From assembly GCA_031459715.1 (NCBI GenBank), contig JAVKIA010000006.1, positions 46,210-110,209 on the forward strand: 64,000 bases of DNA, in the 5' to 3' direction. The DNA is from Armatimonadota bacterium (GTDB taxonomy: Bacteria > Sysuimicrobiota > Sysuimicrobiia > Sysuimicrobiales > Humicultoraceae). Each line of letters opens with the position of its first letter. The stretch's first letter is position 1. The notes beneath the pieces are model-generated. The model did not search any database, had not been told where the DNA came from, and was given only the letters and a program-made list of their open reading frames with translations. Positions 50,585 through 59,287 of the stretch are shown piece by piece. Position numbers and translations under genes: made by a program.

Positions 50585-53557
50585 CTAGCGCCGGCCCGGC
50601 TGTAGCCAGGGGAACCAGGGGCGCCTGCCGCGCGTCAGGTCGCGCGGCGGGGGGATCTTCTTCACGGGAGGGAAGTAGCCTGGCACTCTGGGTGGCTTCT
50701 GCAGGGGCGGCGGAGGCATACGGCAGCGTTTGGTGAAATGCTCGGCCCAGTCCGCACTGTCCAGCACGCTGCCCAGATCGTCGGCAACTTGGGCCAAACC
50801 CTGCAGGGTGGGAGATATGCCGCTCATGTTGGCGAGAATCGAGGCCACCAGGAACACCACCTCAAGGCTGAGCTGGCAGACGGCGCGGATCTTCTTGGGC
50901 GTGTCCTTCTCCTGGACACTCCGCTCGGTGCCCGCCTGGTGCTCACCGCTCTCAGTGGTGTCCTCGGTCCACCCCGTGGCCGGATCCAGGCTCCACCACC
51001 CCAGGCCGCCTTCCGGCCGCCCCCGGGGGCGCGACCCCGGCAGCAGGACGATCCTCCCCGCGCTGAGGGCGGCGGCGACCTGAAACCTCCCGTCGGGCGT
51101 CAGGAGCGATCCTGGATCCGTCCCCTGGCCGGAAAGCACGCGGATGGGGATGTCCTGGTCGACGGCGGCTTCGAAGAGCGCGCCCACACTCGTATCGGCG
51201 TCCTGCCCTCCGAAGATTGCCCGCTCGGCGGTGTGGTCGAGCACGCCGTTGTAGAGCCCGTCGTAGAAGCGGCCCTGGGCGGCCAGCGGATCCTCCGGCA
51301 ACCGCAGGAGGCGGTACGCCTTGAGGGTGAGGTCCAGGGCCGGCCTGGGGCGAGAGCCCTCCCTGGCGGGCCGGGCGTGGGCGATGAAGATGTTGGGGAA
51401 GTCGATGGACCTGAGGGGCTGGGGGTTCACCGGCGAAGAAGGGAGCATCCCGCGGATCGCCGCGTAGCCGAAGCTCAGGGCGGCGAGCTGCCTGGCCAGC
51501 CCGACTTGGCCGAGGGGGTCATCAGCTATGGAGAGCACTGCGGCGGGGAGGGTGGGTGGAATGCCCCCTGAGATGACACCAAGCCCCAGGACGCCCTCCA
51601 CCGCGTCCACCAAGGTCGTCGCCGCGCCGCCGCTTGAGCCGGCGTGCCGCGCGGCGGGGCCCAGCGCATCGGCCATCGTGTAGGTGACCGTGCGCTCCCC
51701 AGCCGGCCCGCGCACGCGGATGTCCAGCCACTCGCCGCTCGGAGACCCGCCACTCTCCCGTGCGGCTCCCAATCCGGGCAGGGGGAAGAGACCGCCTGCC
51801 GGTTGAGGCGCCCCCCCGAGCGCGAAGGAGGTGCCCTTGTAGAGGCGGTCGCCCACCAGCAGCAGGGGGACGGCGCGCTCGCCGTTGATCTCGTGAAACA
51901 GCCCGACGGGGAGCCCGGCCAGCGCTGCGGCCGTGGACCCGAACGTAAGGACGGTCTTCCGTACCCGCCGCCCCTGGCGCAGGGCCTCCACCTCCACTCT
52001 GAACTCCACCGTGTACGCGCACCGCTCAGGAAGGCTCTCCACCACCTGTTGGGCCAGCACGAGGCTGCGGCCGTAGCCCGCTGCGGGCGAGGGGTCGACA
52101 TCCACCCACTGCCCCTGTTCCTCCACCTGCACCCAGGCGTGCTCCCTGGCTGTCCGGACGGCCTCTTCCCACTCCCGGGAACCCTTCGAAGGTGCCCGGA
52201 AGCCCGCCGCGTACAGCGCATCTCCCAGGAGGAGGAAGTGGCTGGCCGACCGCTCGACGATGGCGTCCAGAAGCGGCGATAGGCCGGATGGTGACTGCCG
52301 CGGCGCGAATCCCGAGCGCACCAGTTCCTCCGCCTGCGGCGATGAGAGTGTGCCCATAGCGAAACGGACCCGGCGCCCGGCCGCCTGCAGCAGGGTGGCC
52401 AGCAGCCACGCCCGATCCAGGGCGTTTCCGGCGCCGGCCAGCAGCGTCCCCGTCGGTCCGCGCATACACCCCGAATACGCCTCGAACCGCACCTCCTCCT
52501 GAACGAATCTGGCCAGCTCCCGTGGGTCCGTCCCCAGCTTCCTCTGAAGCGCCCCCGGATCGAGTTGCGAGAAGTCGATGCCGGAGCGGAGCCTGGCCAG
52601 CGCCCTGCGATAGGCCTGCGGCACGTTCGGCGAACTCGGTGGGAATGAGACGGGCTCGGCACCCGATGGGTGCTGGCCTGTGGGACGCTCGACTGCGGGA
52701 TTCTCGGGCTGCGAACCGGGTGTGGTCCTGGCGGGGCCCTCGCGCTGCGGACCGGACGCAGGCAGAGCTGGCCCGACTTCACCGCCGGGGATCGGAGACG
52801 ACTCGGGCGAGGGTGTGGGGGGTAGGGGCTGCGCAGCGGGCACGAGTGCTCCAGCACCCGAAATCGGGGGGCCCGCAGGCGAGACGAGGCCCGCCAGGGC
52901 CACCGCCAGGCTCATCCCCAGCGCCAGCACCTGCAGGGCCCACGCGCGCAGCTGCGGCCCGCGGATCCTCCACATGCCGACGAGGAATTGGACCAGCACC
53001 GCCACAGGGAGGAAGACAGCCGCGCTCACCGTGGCACCCTGAAGCCAGGAGGGGAGGCGCTTCCACAGGCTCTGGCCGTGGAAGAGGTCGGGGTAGGAGG
53101 CACCCTCCAGCGCGCCTGCTGCGAATGCCGCCGCTCCATAGAGGGCGAGGACGCCCAGCGCCGCCCGCACCGTCACCGGAAGGTACCGCATCCGCAGAAG
53201 GGAGACGCCCGCAAGGCCCACGGACGCACCCACGACCGCGGCCAGCACATTGGAGGTGGGCTGACCCAGCAGCACCACGCCGTGGGTGGTCCCCGCGGGG
53301 CGCCACGCCGAGAATGCCAGCGTGCCCAGAAGCGTGAAGAGTGCGAGCAGGCCTCTGGCCGCCCACCCCAACCTGCGCCAGAGCACGGCCAGCAGGACGA
53401 GACCCGCCACCGCGGCGCCGGTCAGGACCCACCGCTGCGGCGAACCGCTGAGGAACGTCTCCACAGCGGCGTCCAGCAACAGGAGCATGAGGACGACTGC
53501 GATGACGGCGCTGACGGCCTCTCGCCACGGAGACACGCCACGACCTGCCGGTCCCAT
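50585..53557 (-). CDS. membrane-anchored transglutaminase-like domain protein
   Basis: This 990-residue protein has about six membrane segments in residues 1-225, a Pro/Ser/Gly-rich linker (230-310), a transglutaminase-like domain (about 315-495) and a long C-terminal part of unknown fold, with a possible hydrophobic segment near VVFLVASILANMSGI. In the core, His473 (EHAWVQVEE) and Asp (WVDVDPSP) are in place, but the usual Cys position reads GNALDRAWLL (377-386) with Ala, so ordinary thiol catalysis is unlikely. It follows the VWA lipoprotein gene by 17 bases, so the two probably act together at the cell surface. Confidence 0.72.
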   Translation of the reverse strand: MGPAGRGVSPWREAVSAVIAVVLMLLLLDAAVETFLSGSPQRWVLTGAAVAGLVLLAVLWRRLGWAARGLLALFTLLGTLAFSAWRPAGTTHGVVLLGQPTSNVLAAVVGASVGLAGVSLLRMRYLPVTVRAALGVLALYGAAAFAAGALEGASYPDLFHGQSLWKRLPSWLQGATVSAAVFLPVAVLVQFLVGMWRIRGPQLRAWALQVLALGMSLAVALAGLVSPAGPPISGAGALVPAAQPLPPTPSPESSPIPGGEVGPALPASGPQREGPARTTPGSQPENPAVERPTGQHPSGAEPVSFPPSSPNVPQAYRRALARLRSGIDFSQLDPGALQRKLGTDPRELARFVQEEVRFEAYSGCMRGPTGTLLAGAGNALDRAWLLATLLQAAGRRVRFAMGTLSSPQAEELVRSGFAPRQSPSGLSPLLDAIVERSASHFLLLGDALYAAGFRAPSKGSREWEEAVRTAREHAWVQVEEQGQWVDVDPSPAAGYGRSLVLAQQVVESLPERCAYTVEFRVEVEALRQGRRVRKTVLTFGSTAAALAGLPVGLFHEINGERAVPLLLVGDRLYKGTSFALGGAPQPAGGLFPLPGLGAARESGGSPSGEWLDIRVRGPAGERTVTYTMADALGPAARHAGSSGGAATTLVDAVEGVLGLGVISGGIPPTLPAAVLSIADDPLGQVGLARQLAALSFGYAAIRGMLPSSPVNPQPLRSIDFPNIFIAHARPAREGSRPRPALDLTLKAYRLLRLPEDPLAAQGRFYDGLYNGVLDHTAERAIFGGQDADTSVGALFEAAVDQDIPIRVLSGQGTDPGSLLTPDGRFQVAAALSAGRIVLLPGSRPRGRPEGGLGWWSLDPATGWTEDTTESGEHQAGTERSVQEKDTPKKIRAVCQLSLEVVFLVASILANMSGISPTLQGLAQVADDLGSVLDSADWAEHFTKRCRMPPPPLQKPPRVPGYFPPVKKIPPPRDLTRGRRPWFPWLQPGRR

Positions 53558-53574
53558 CCCCCGCACAGAGAGCC

Positions 53575-56500
53575 TCAGGGGCCAAGCACCTGCACCCCGA
53601 CCTCCCGTCCCTCCTTCTTCAGCACCACCTTGGTGAAGCCATTGAGCGCCACCCGCACCCCGGGCACGGTGATCGGCTCTCCGGCGGCGCGCACCACCAC
53701 GGTGAAGATGCCCTCGGGGAGCTCGATCGGCCCCTGCCCGGTCAGCCCGCCTCCGACACGCCTGCCTGCCGCATCCAGCACGTCGTAGGGCACGGCCAGC
53801 GACTGCTGGATGGCCTGGGTCAGCGCCGCGGCGTTGGCGGCGTCGAAGAACATCCCGCCGGTGAGCCGGGCCACACGTTCCATGTCGCGCTTGGTGGCCG
53901 GGTCGGCCAGGGCGAACCCCACGATGTTCAGCCGCACCTTCAGCCCCGCGGCCAGCAGGGCCGAGACCGCCGCCGCCGGATCGCCCTTGCACTCTTCCTT
54001 TCCGTCGGTGACCAGGATGACCATCTTCTCCCCGGGGACCTTGCCGAAGTCCGCGGCCACCTGGCGGAGCGAGTAGGCGATAGGGGTCGTCCCCAGGGCA
54101 CGGATGGCCTGTACGCGGGCGATCAGGTATCCCTTGTCGATCCTGCCGAAGGGGACCACCAGCTCGGAGTCCTTGCAGTCGCCGGGCCGGCCCTCGCGGA
54201 TGCGGTGGCCGTAGACCCGCAGCGCCACCTGGACGTCATCGGGCAGCCCCTTGATGATCTGGACCACGACCTCCCTGGCGATGTCGATCTTGGGGCGGCC
54301 TTCCACCTTCTCCTTCATGGAGCCGGAGGCGTCCAGGATCAGCTCGATCTGGCCCGGCGCGGAGACCGCGGCCAGACGCTCCCCCGTGGCGGCCACGGCC
54401 AGGCCACCCGTCCCCCGGCTCACGCCAGCCCTGAGGGTGTAAGTGGAGATGGTCTTCAGCTCGTCGACGATCTGCTGGTAGACCCCCTTGAGATCCTCGC
54501 TGCTCTGGGCGAAGAAGAAGCGGCCGTTGGTGGCCATGGCCAGGTGGTTCATCATCCTGGCCGGGGTCGTGGAGATATCGGGCTTGAGCTCCAACAGTTC
54601 CGCGCCCAGGCCGATGGTGTAGAGGCGGATGCGGGTCTTTTCCACCAGTCGCCAGAACTGGGCGTACTTCACGGTACTGGAGGTGTCCGCGCCGTCGGTC
54701 ATGACCACGATCGCCCGGTTGGCCCTCACCCCGGCCAGCAGCTCCGTGCCCCGGGCAACCGCATCGTAGAACCGCGTGCCTCCCCCGGCCGAGAACTTTC
54801 CGGCCGCGGCGGCCTTGAGCCGCTCCCGATCGCTGGTGAACCCCGGCAGCAGCACCTCCACGTCGCCGCTGAAGCGGATGAGGTTCAACCGCTCGGTGGG
54901 GCGGACCTGGTCCAGGGTAGCCTCCACCGCCTGCTGCAGGTGCTTGATGCTGTCCGACATGCTCCCGCTGGTGTCCCAGATCAGGACAATGGAGACCGGT
55001 GGCTCGGTGACCCGCAGGGTGTAGTCATCCGGACGCACCGCCCACGAGAACGCGGTCTGCGCCGCAGGGACCACGCCGGGGTCAAACCGCATCTGCTCTC
55101 TCCCGGTGCGGTCCAGCAGCGCGACCGAAGTGCGGATGTACGGCCGACCGGCGAGGTCCACGGTGAGCACCTGCAGACCGGAGCCGGGGACCGTGATTCT
55201 GAAGTGGTCCTGCTCGCCCAGCGGGTCGATGGTCCCGCGGGTGCGCCGCCCCAGCATCAGAGAATTGGCCTGGGCAGGCGTATTGTTGGGCTCCCGTTCC
55301 ACATCCCCGCCGGCCTCGGCGGAGGTGGTGACACCGGGAAGGGCTTGCGCCGTCCCCGCCGCCTGCTCCAGCAGAATGGAGCGGTAGCCCGGCTCGGCAC
55401 CCTCGATGAGTTTGACCTCGCCCAGGCTGGTCGTCGTCCCTCCGTGGTTGCTCAGGATCCGCAGGCGCACGAACCGCGCGGGCTGGCCGATGGTAAACGC
55501 CTGGTCGCGCGCCTCCCGCCGGAGCGTGAACTGGCCAACCTCCCGGAAGCCGTCGAGGGGGGTCTCCGTGGACACCGCGACGGTAAAGGTCTTCACCCAT
55601 GTGGCGGGCTCCGCCGTCGTCTTCGGATTGAGGACGATGCGGTCGACCAGGGCGGCGCGCTCCCCGCGGAAGGCGAAGACGATCTCCTGCGGGAGATAGG
55701 CGTCGGTCGACTGCCAGCCCGCGGTCTCCACGCTGCCGTCGATGAGCCTGAGGGCGGCCCTCTCTTCACTGTCCTGAGAGGTGAAGCGCACGATGGTGCC
55801 GCCCAGCTCGGCCAGCGCCAGGTTCTTCGGGACGTCTGCCAGGATCGACGGCGCATCCGGGGCCTCTATCACCTTCACCTCGCCCGCCTGAGTGTAGGAG
55901 CCGCCGTGGTTGGAGAGGAACCGCAGCTTGACGTACCTGGCCCGCGTGGCCGGGGGCAGGGCGATCAGGTACTCGCCGGGACGGGGCCCCAAGCGGGCCC
56001 CCGCCACCCTGCTGAACCCCTCGGCGGGGCCGGTGGTGGAGGCCCAGACCTCCACGTGCCGCGGTGCCTTCGTCGGGTCGCTCAGCGTCTCCTGGGTCCG
56101 CGTGTCCACCACGACGGCCGCCACCTGCGCCTCCCGCCCCTGGCGGAAGGACAGCACCACCTCCTGGGGGGTGGTGCGGTCGCTTGACGACCAGCCGCGG
56201 GTGGTCCCGTCGATGAGGTTAGCCGCGGCCCACTCGCTGTCGTTGTATTGCGAGGTCCGGGATTCCACCTTCCCACCGAAAGCACGGTTGGCCAGGTTGA
56301 AGCCCGGGGGCGGAGGCGATCGGTCTGTGGGAAGGGCGGGCGGGTGGAGCGGGAGGACCTTGAACGGGACAGACTGCGGCGGGCCTCCGTCAACCGTTAT
56401 GTCTACCCGGTAATCGCCCACGGGGAAGCCGGCACTGCCGGGGGGCGTGATGTACGTCGCATCACGCTCCCCGGGGTCCAGGTCGGTGTCGTCGCTTTCG

Positions 56501-57018
56501 ATGACGTGCCCGGCGGGGTAGCCCTCTGCGTCCACCACGACCCAGCTGACCCGGACCGAGATGGCCTCGCTGTGCCGTGACTTGAGGACCACGTAGATCC
56601 GCTCCGCATCCTCGGGGAACTCAACCCCGGGAGAGACCGGCTCGGTGTCATCCGAGACACCCCGAGCCAGGATGGCCTCGACCCGCTCGGCTGCCGGGGG
56701 TCCCTTCGTTGCCGGAGTTTCCAGGGGTTTGGGCGTCGGGGGCGCCTGCGCTGTCTGGGCTTCCGGAGTTGCGGCCGCCGGGGGCGCCGGCGCTCCCGGG
56801 GTTTCCGGGAGTGTGACCTGCGGCGTCGTCGCCGGCGCCAGCCCGCCCCCGGCCTGAGGGGCCTGGGGGGATGGCAATGGGGCCGCTGCCGGCGACGGCC
56901 GAGCGGCTGGCGGCTGGGGTGGGCGGCCTCGCAGCTGCGGGGACTGGCGTCCACAGGCTGCAAAACTCACGGCCGCCGCGAGAGCGAGCACGACGCAAAG
57001 CGCCCCCTGCCGCCGCAT
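53575..57018 (-). CDS. lipoprotein with discoidin-like, PPC and two VWA domains
   Basis: This 1147-residue surface protein has a lipoprotein signal (SFAACG, Cys22) and a Pro/Ala/Thr-rich stalk to about residue 110. Two F5/8 type C (discoidin)-like domains follow at about 235-390 and 395-550; both contain Gly-Gly-Thr/Ser loops such as RFLSNHGGSYTQAGEVKVIE. A pre-peptidase C-terminal-like domain starts EPNNTPAQANSLMLG. There are two VWA domains with MIDAS motifs: DTSGSMSDSI at about 682 and DASGSMKEKV at about 894. Such proteins bind ligands or surfaces through metal ions. It is the first gene of a pair with the transglutaminase-like protein and is divergent from efp. Confidence 0.83.
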   Translation of the reverse strand: MRRQGALCVVLALAAAVSFAACGRQSPQLRGRPPQPPAARPSPAAAPLPSPQAPQAGGGLAPATTPQVTLPETPGAPAPPAAATPEAQTAQAPPTPKPLETPATKGPPAAERVEAILARGVSDDTEPVSPGVEFPEDAERIYVVLKSRHSEAISVRVSWVVVDAEGYPAGHVIESDDTDLDPGERDATYITPPGSAGFPVGDYRVDITVDGGPPQSVPFKVLPLHPPALPTDRSPPPPGFNLANRAFGGKVESRTSQYNDSEWAAANLIDGTTRGWSSSDRTTPQEVVLSFRQGREAQVAAVVVDTRTQETLSDPTKAPRHVEVWASTTGPAEGFSRVAGARLGPRPGEYLIALPPATRARYVKLRFLSNHGGSYTQAGEVKVIEAPDAPSILADVPKNLALAELGGTIVRFTSQDSEERAALRLIDGSVETAGWQSTDAYLPQEIVFAFRGERAALVDRIVLNPKTTAEPATWVKTFTVAVSTETPLDGFREVGQFTLRREARDQAFTIGQPARFVRLRILSNHGGTTTSLGEVKLIEGAEPGYRSILLEQAAGTAQALPGVTTSAEAGGDVEREPNNTPAQANSLMLGRRTRGTIDPLGEQDHFRITVPGSGLQVLTVDLAGRPYIRTSVALLDRTGREQMRFDPGVVPAAQTAFSWAVRPDDYTLRVTEPPVSIVLIWDTSGSMSDSIKHLQQAVEATLDQVRPTERLNLIRFSGDVEVLLPGFTSDRERLKAAAAGKFSAGGGTRFYDAVARGTELLAGVRANRAIVVMTDGADTSSTVKYAQFWRLVEKTRIRLYTIGLGAELLELKPDISTTPARMMNHLAMATNGRFFFAQSSEDLKGVYQQIVDELKTISTYTLRAGVSRGTGGLAVAATGERLAAVSAPGQIELILDASGSMKEKVEGRPKIDIAREVVVQIIKGLPDDVQVALRVYGHRIREGRPGDCKDSELVVPFGRIDKGYLIARVQAIRALGTTPIAYSLRQVAADFGKVPGEKMVILVTDGKEECKGDPAAAVSALLAAGLKVRLNIVGFALADPATKRDMERVARLTGGMFFDAANAAALTQAIQQSLAVPYDVLDAAGRRVGGGLTGQGPIELPEGIFTVVVRAAGEPITVPGVRVALNGFTKVVLKKEGREVGVQVLGP

Positions 57019-57097
57019 CAGGCTTTCACCTCCTTCAGTTGTGCGGGCTCCCCACCTCCCTTTGTTGCAAGCATTCGACGCGCCAAGCGGTCTTCCT

Positions 57098-57105
57098 AGT
57101 ATACT
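57098..57105. promoter_or_regulatory. palindromic -10 element between efp and the VWA gene
   Basis: AGTATACT is self-complementary and contains TATACT on both strands, 82 bases from the efp start and 80 from the VWA lipoprotein start. It could serve as a shared -10 for both divergent genes. No good -35 was found on either side. Confidence 0.35.
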
Positions 57106-57186
57106 TGAAGAGGACAGTCCGCTGCCGCGGGAAGGCTATGCCCACAGCAGGGCGCGGGGAGCGCTGAGAACCGGGGAGTTCGGGTT

Positions 57187-57756
57187 ATGGTCCTGGCGTC
57201 TGCGCTGCGGCCCGGCATGGCCATCCGTCTGGAGGGCGAAGTCTACAAGATCATCGCCGCCACCTTCCACTCCGGCGGCGGACAGATGGGCGGCGTTACG
57301 CACGCCAAGCTGCGCAACGTGCGCACGGGTGCGGTCCGCGAATGGCGGTTCCGGCCCGAAGAGACGGTGCAGGACGTCCCGATTGAGCGGCAGACCATGC
57401 AGTTCCTCTACGCCGACGACGAGTTCTGCCACTTCATGAACACCGAGACCTTCGAGCAGGTGGCCGTGGAGCGGGCCCGGCTGGGCCGGGCTGCGGCCTT
57501 TCTGACCGAGGGCATGGTCCTGCCGGTGGAGTTCCACCAGGACCGGCCGATCGGCGTGGTCTTCCCCGACATCGTTGAGGTGCGGGTGGCCGAGACCGCG
57601 CCCCCGGCTCACGGGACCGGCAACGAAAACGTATGGAAAGAGGCGAAGCTGGAGAACGGGCTCACTATTCAGGTCCCGCCGTTCATCGCGGCCGGCGAGT
57701 GGATCCGGGTGGACGTGGAGGCCGGGACCTACATCGAGCGGGCGAAGCGCAAGTAG
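57187..57756 (+). CDS. efp: elongation factor P with atypical tip loop
   Basis: EF-P relieves ribosome stalling at consecutive prolines. The 189-residue protein has the three beta-barrel domains: KOW-like N-terminus (LRPGMAIRLEGEVYKIIAAT), middle domain (FLYADDEFCHFMNTETFEQV) and C-terminal domain (KLENGLTIQVPPFIAAGEWI, then DVEAGTYIERAKRK). The domain I tip, normally PGKG or PGRG with the modified Lys or Arg, reads FHSGGGQMGGVTHAKLRN, with one residue extra and Gln/Gly where the basic residue belongs. It may work unmodified or through a different modification. The gene is transcribed alone. Confidence 0.92.
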   Translation: MVLASALRPGMAIRLEGEVYKIIAATFHSGGGQMGGVTHAKLRNVRTGAVREWRFRPEETVQDVPIERQTMQFLYADDEFCHFMNTETFEQVAVERARLGRAAAFLTEGMVLPVEFHQDRPIGVVFPDIVEVRVAETAPPAHGTGNENVWKEAKLENGLTIQVPPFIAAGEWIRVDVEAGTYIERAKRK

Positions 57757-57852
57757 CCAGCCGGCGTTTCGGCCTGGTGGATCTTCGGCCGCCCCAAAGC
57801 GCGGCCGGTCGGCTCGGTTCGGGCAGCCCGGCCGTGCTAAAATTCCACCGAG

Positions 57853-58650
57853 ATGCCTTTCACTGTCCGGGACTTCGAGAGCTTGTTGCGGGCGCTGGAT
57901 AAGCGCGCCGAATGGCGGGCCCAGCTGCGCCGCCTGCTGCTGACCGACGACCTTCTGTCGCTGCCAGAGATCGTGCGTCGGCTGGCGGGACACCTGGAGC
58001 AGCTGGCGGCGGCGCAGCAGCGCACGGAGGGTCGCTTGGAGCAGCTGGCGGCGGCGCAGCAGCGCACGGAGGGTCGCTTGGAGCAGCTGGCGGCGGCGCA
58101 GCAGCGCACGGAGGGTCGCTTGGAGCAGCTGGCGGCGGCGCAGCAGCGCACCGAAAGCCGTCTGGAGCAACTGGCCGCCGCCCAGCGCCGGACGGAGGAC
58201 CAGGTCGCCCGGCTGGTTGAGGAGATGCGCCGCCTCGCTGAGGGCCAGAGAGAGATGGCCAGGCAGGTCGGTGCGCTCGCCGAGACCATTGGATTCACCC
58301 TGGAGGATCTTGCTCGCGAAGTTGCCCCCGCCTACCTGGAGAAGCACTACGGGATCCGCGTGGCAAAGCTGCAGCGCCGCTTCCTGACCCTGGATACAGA
58401 AGAGGTGGAAGTGGACCTCTACGGCGAGGGGACTCGAGACGGCGAGCGCATTGTGGTGGTCGGCGAGGTGAAGAGCCGCATCTACGGTCGGGACGTGGAA
58501 GCTCTTGGGCGGCGGATCCAGGCTCTCGCGGCTGCGTTGCCGGGGATCCCCGTGCCGGTGCTTTTCGGCTTCGTGGTCCACCCCTCCGCCATCGACGCTG
58601 CGGCGCGCGCCGGAGCAGTGGTCATCACCTCAGCCGGGGCACGAGGTTAG
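57853..58650 (+). CDS. coiled-coil protein with PD-(D/E)XK-like C-terminal domain (DUF3782-like)
   Basis: This 265-residue protein has a short N-terminal helical part and five near-identical 14-residue coiled-coil units (LEQLAAAQQRTEGR, about residues 48-117). A second heptad region follows, and then a C-terminal domain with TEEVEVDLYGEGTRDG and IVVVGEVKSRIYGRDVEAL. The Asp...Glu-x-Lys arrangement resembles the PD-(D/E)XK nuclease core. The function is unknown; relatives are common, often repeated, in cyanobacteria and thermophiles. It lies about 100 bases after efp. Confidence 0.7.
   Translation: MPFTVRDFESLLRALDKRAEWRAQLRRLLLTDDLLSLPEIVRRLAGHLEQLAAAQQRTEGRLEQLAAAQQRTEGRLEQLAAAQQRTEGRLEQLAAAQQRTESRLEQLAAAQRRTEDQVARLVEEMRRLAEGQREMARQVGALAETIGFTLEDLAREVAPAYLEKHYGIRVAKLQRRFLTLDTEEVEVDLYGEGTRDGERIVVVGEVKSRIYGRDVEALGRRIQALAAALPGIPVPVLFGFVVHPSAIDAAARAGAVVITSAGARG
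57994..58203 (+). repeat. 42-bp in-frame tandem repeat, five copies
   Basis: Units start at 57994, 58036, 58078, 58120 and 58162, each 42 bases or two heptads (LEQLAAAQQRTEGR). The first three are almost identical, the fourth differs at its end and the fifth is diverged. Identity at the DNA level points to recent expansion within the coiled coil. Confidence 0.9.
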
Positions 58651-58735
58651 ATCTACATCAGGTTGGACGTGCAGCGTCCTTCCAGGATCAGGGAAGGTTC
58701 GCCTCATCGGGTGCGCTATCCGTTTGCGTATTCTC

Positions 58736-59056
58736 TCAGTCGATGACCCTCAATCCCAGCACGTGGAAGAAAGTCACCACCAGGTAGACGCCGACCGCGA
58801 GCCGCAGCATCTGCAGGATGTGCGCAAGTCTGGGGGCCGACCGACCCGCCTGCGCCAGGGCCAGCGCCAGCAGCACGAGCGCCGCCGTCTTGATGGCCAG
58901 CGGCCACGGCGTCAGCACGATGGGGCGGAGGAGCACGTTGGCCTCATCAACCCCTCCCTCGACGGCGGTGTAAGTGAGGAGCAGATCGACCGCGTTCAGG
59001 ACAGCCAGCACCCAGTAAGACCGCCAGATCTGGCTCAGAGGCCCGGCTCCGAACAT
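58736..59056 (-). CDS. small integral membrane protein (DUF5658-like)
   Basis: This 106-residue protein starts at ATG 59056 (GAGGGA upstream). It has three hydrophobic segments: SYWVLAVLNAVDLLLTYTAV, then WPLAIKTAALVLLALALAQA, then LAVGVYLVVTFFHVLG. A polar VEGGVDEANVLLRP lies between the first two. The Asn-Ala-x-Asp and Glu-Ala-Asn positions resemble DUF5658 proteins, which have no known function. The upstream in-frame extension to 59152 is not family-like. The 231 bases from 59057 to 59287 hold no recognisable gene. Confidence 0.6.
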   Translation of the reverse strand: MFGAGPLSQIWRSYWVLAVLNAVDLLLTYTAVEGGVDEANVLLRPIVLTPWPLAIKTAALVLLALALAQAGRSAPRLAHILQMLRLAVGVYLVVTFFHVLGLRVID

Positions 59057-59287
59057 GATGAATCCCTCGCACGGATCCGGTGCTGCCAGACTGCATGTCT
59101 GAAAAGGTGAAAAGGTCGTCTGCAGTCTCCTGTCCGGAGGGCGGTGCGTCAATCTATCGGGCGGGAGAACTTTGGCAGATATCGTTCGACGACAGCCGCA
59201 GCCGCGCGATGTTCCGCCAGGCTTGCGGCATTACAGGCAGATCTGCCGGCTGACCGCCCTGCAGCCTGGCCTCCCTGCCAGGAGCTG

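Noticed and set aside
59057..59287. Searched for a tRNA or small RNA in this gap and the other intergenic gaps
   Set aside because: No cloverleaf, TTC/CCA pattern or conserved RNA motif could be recognised by eye in any gap of the window.
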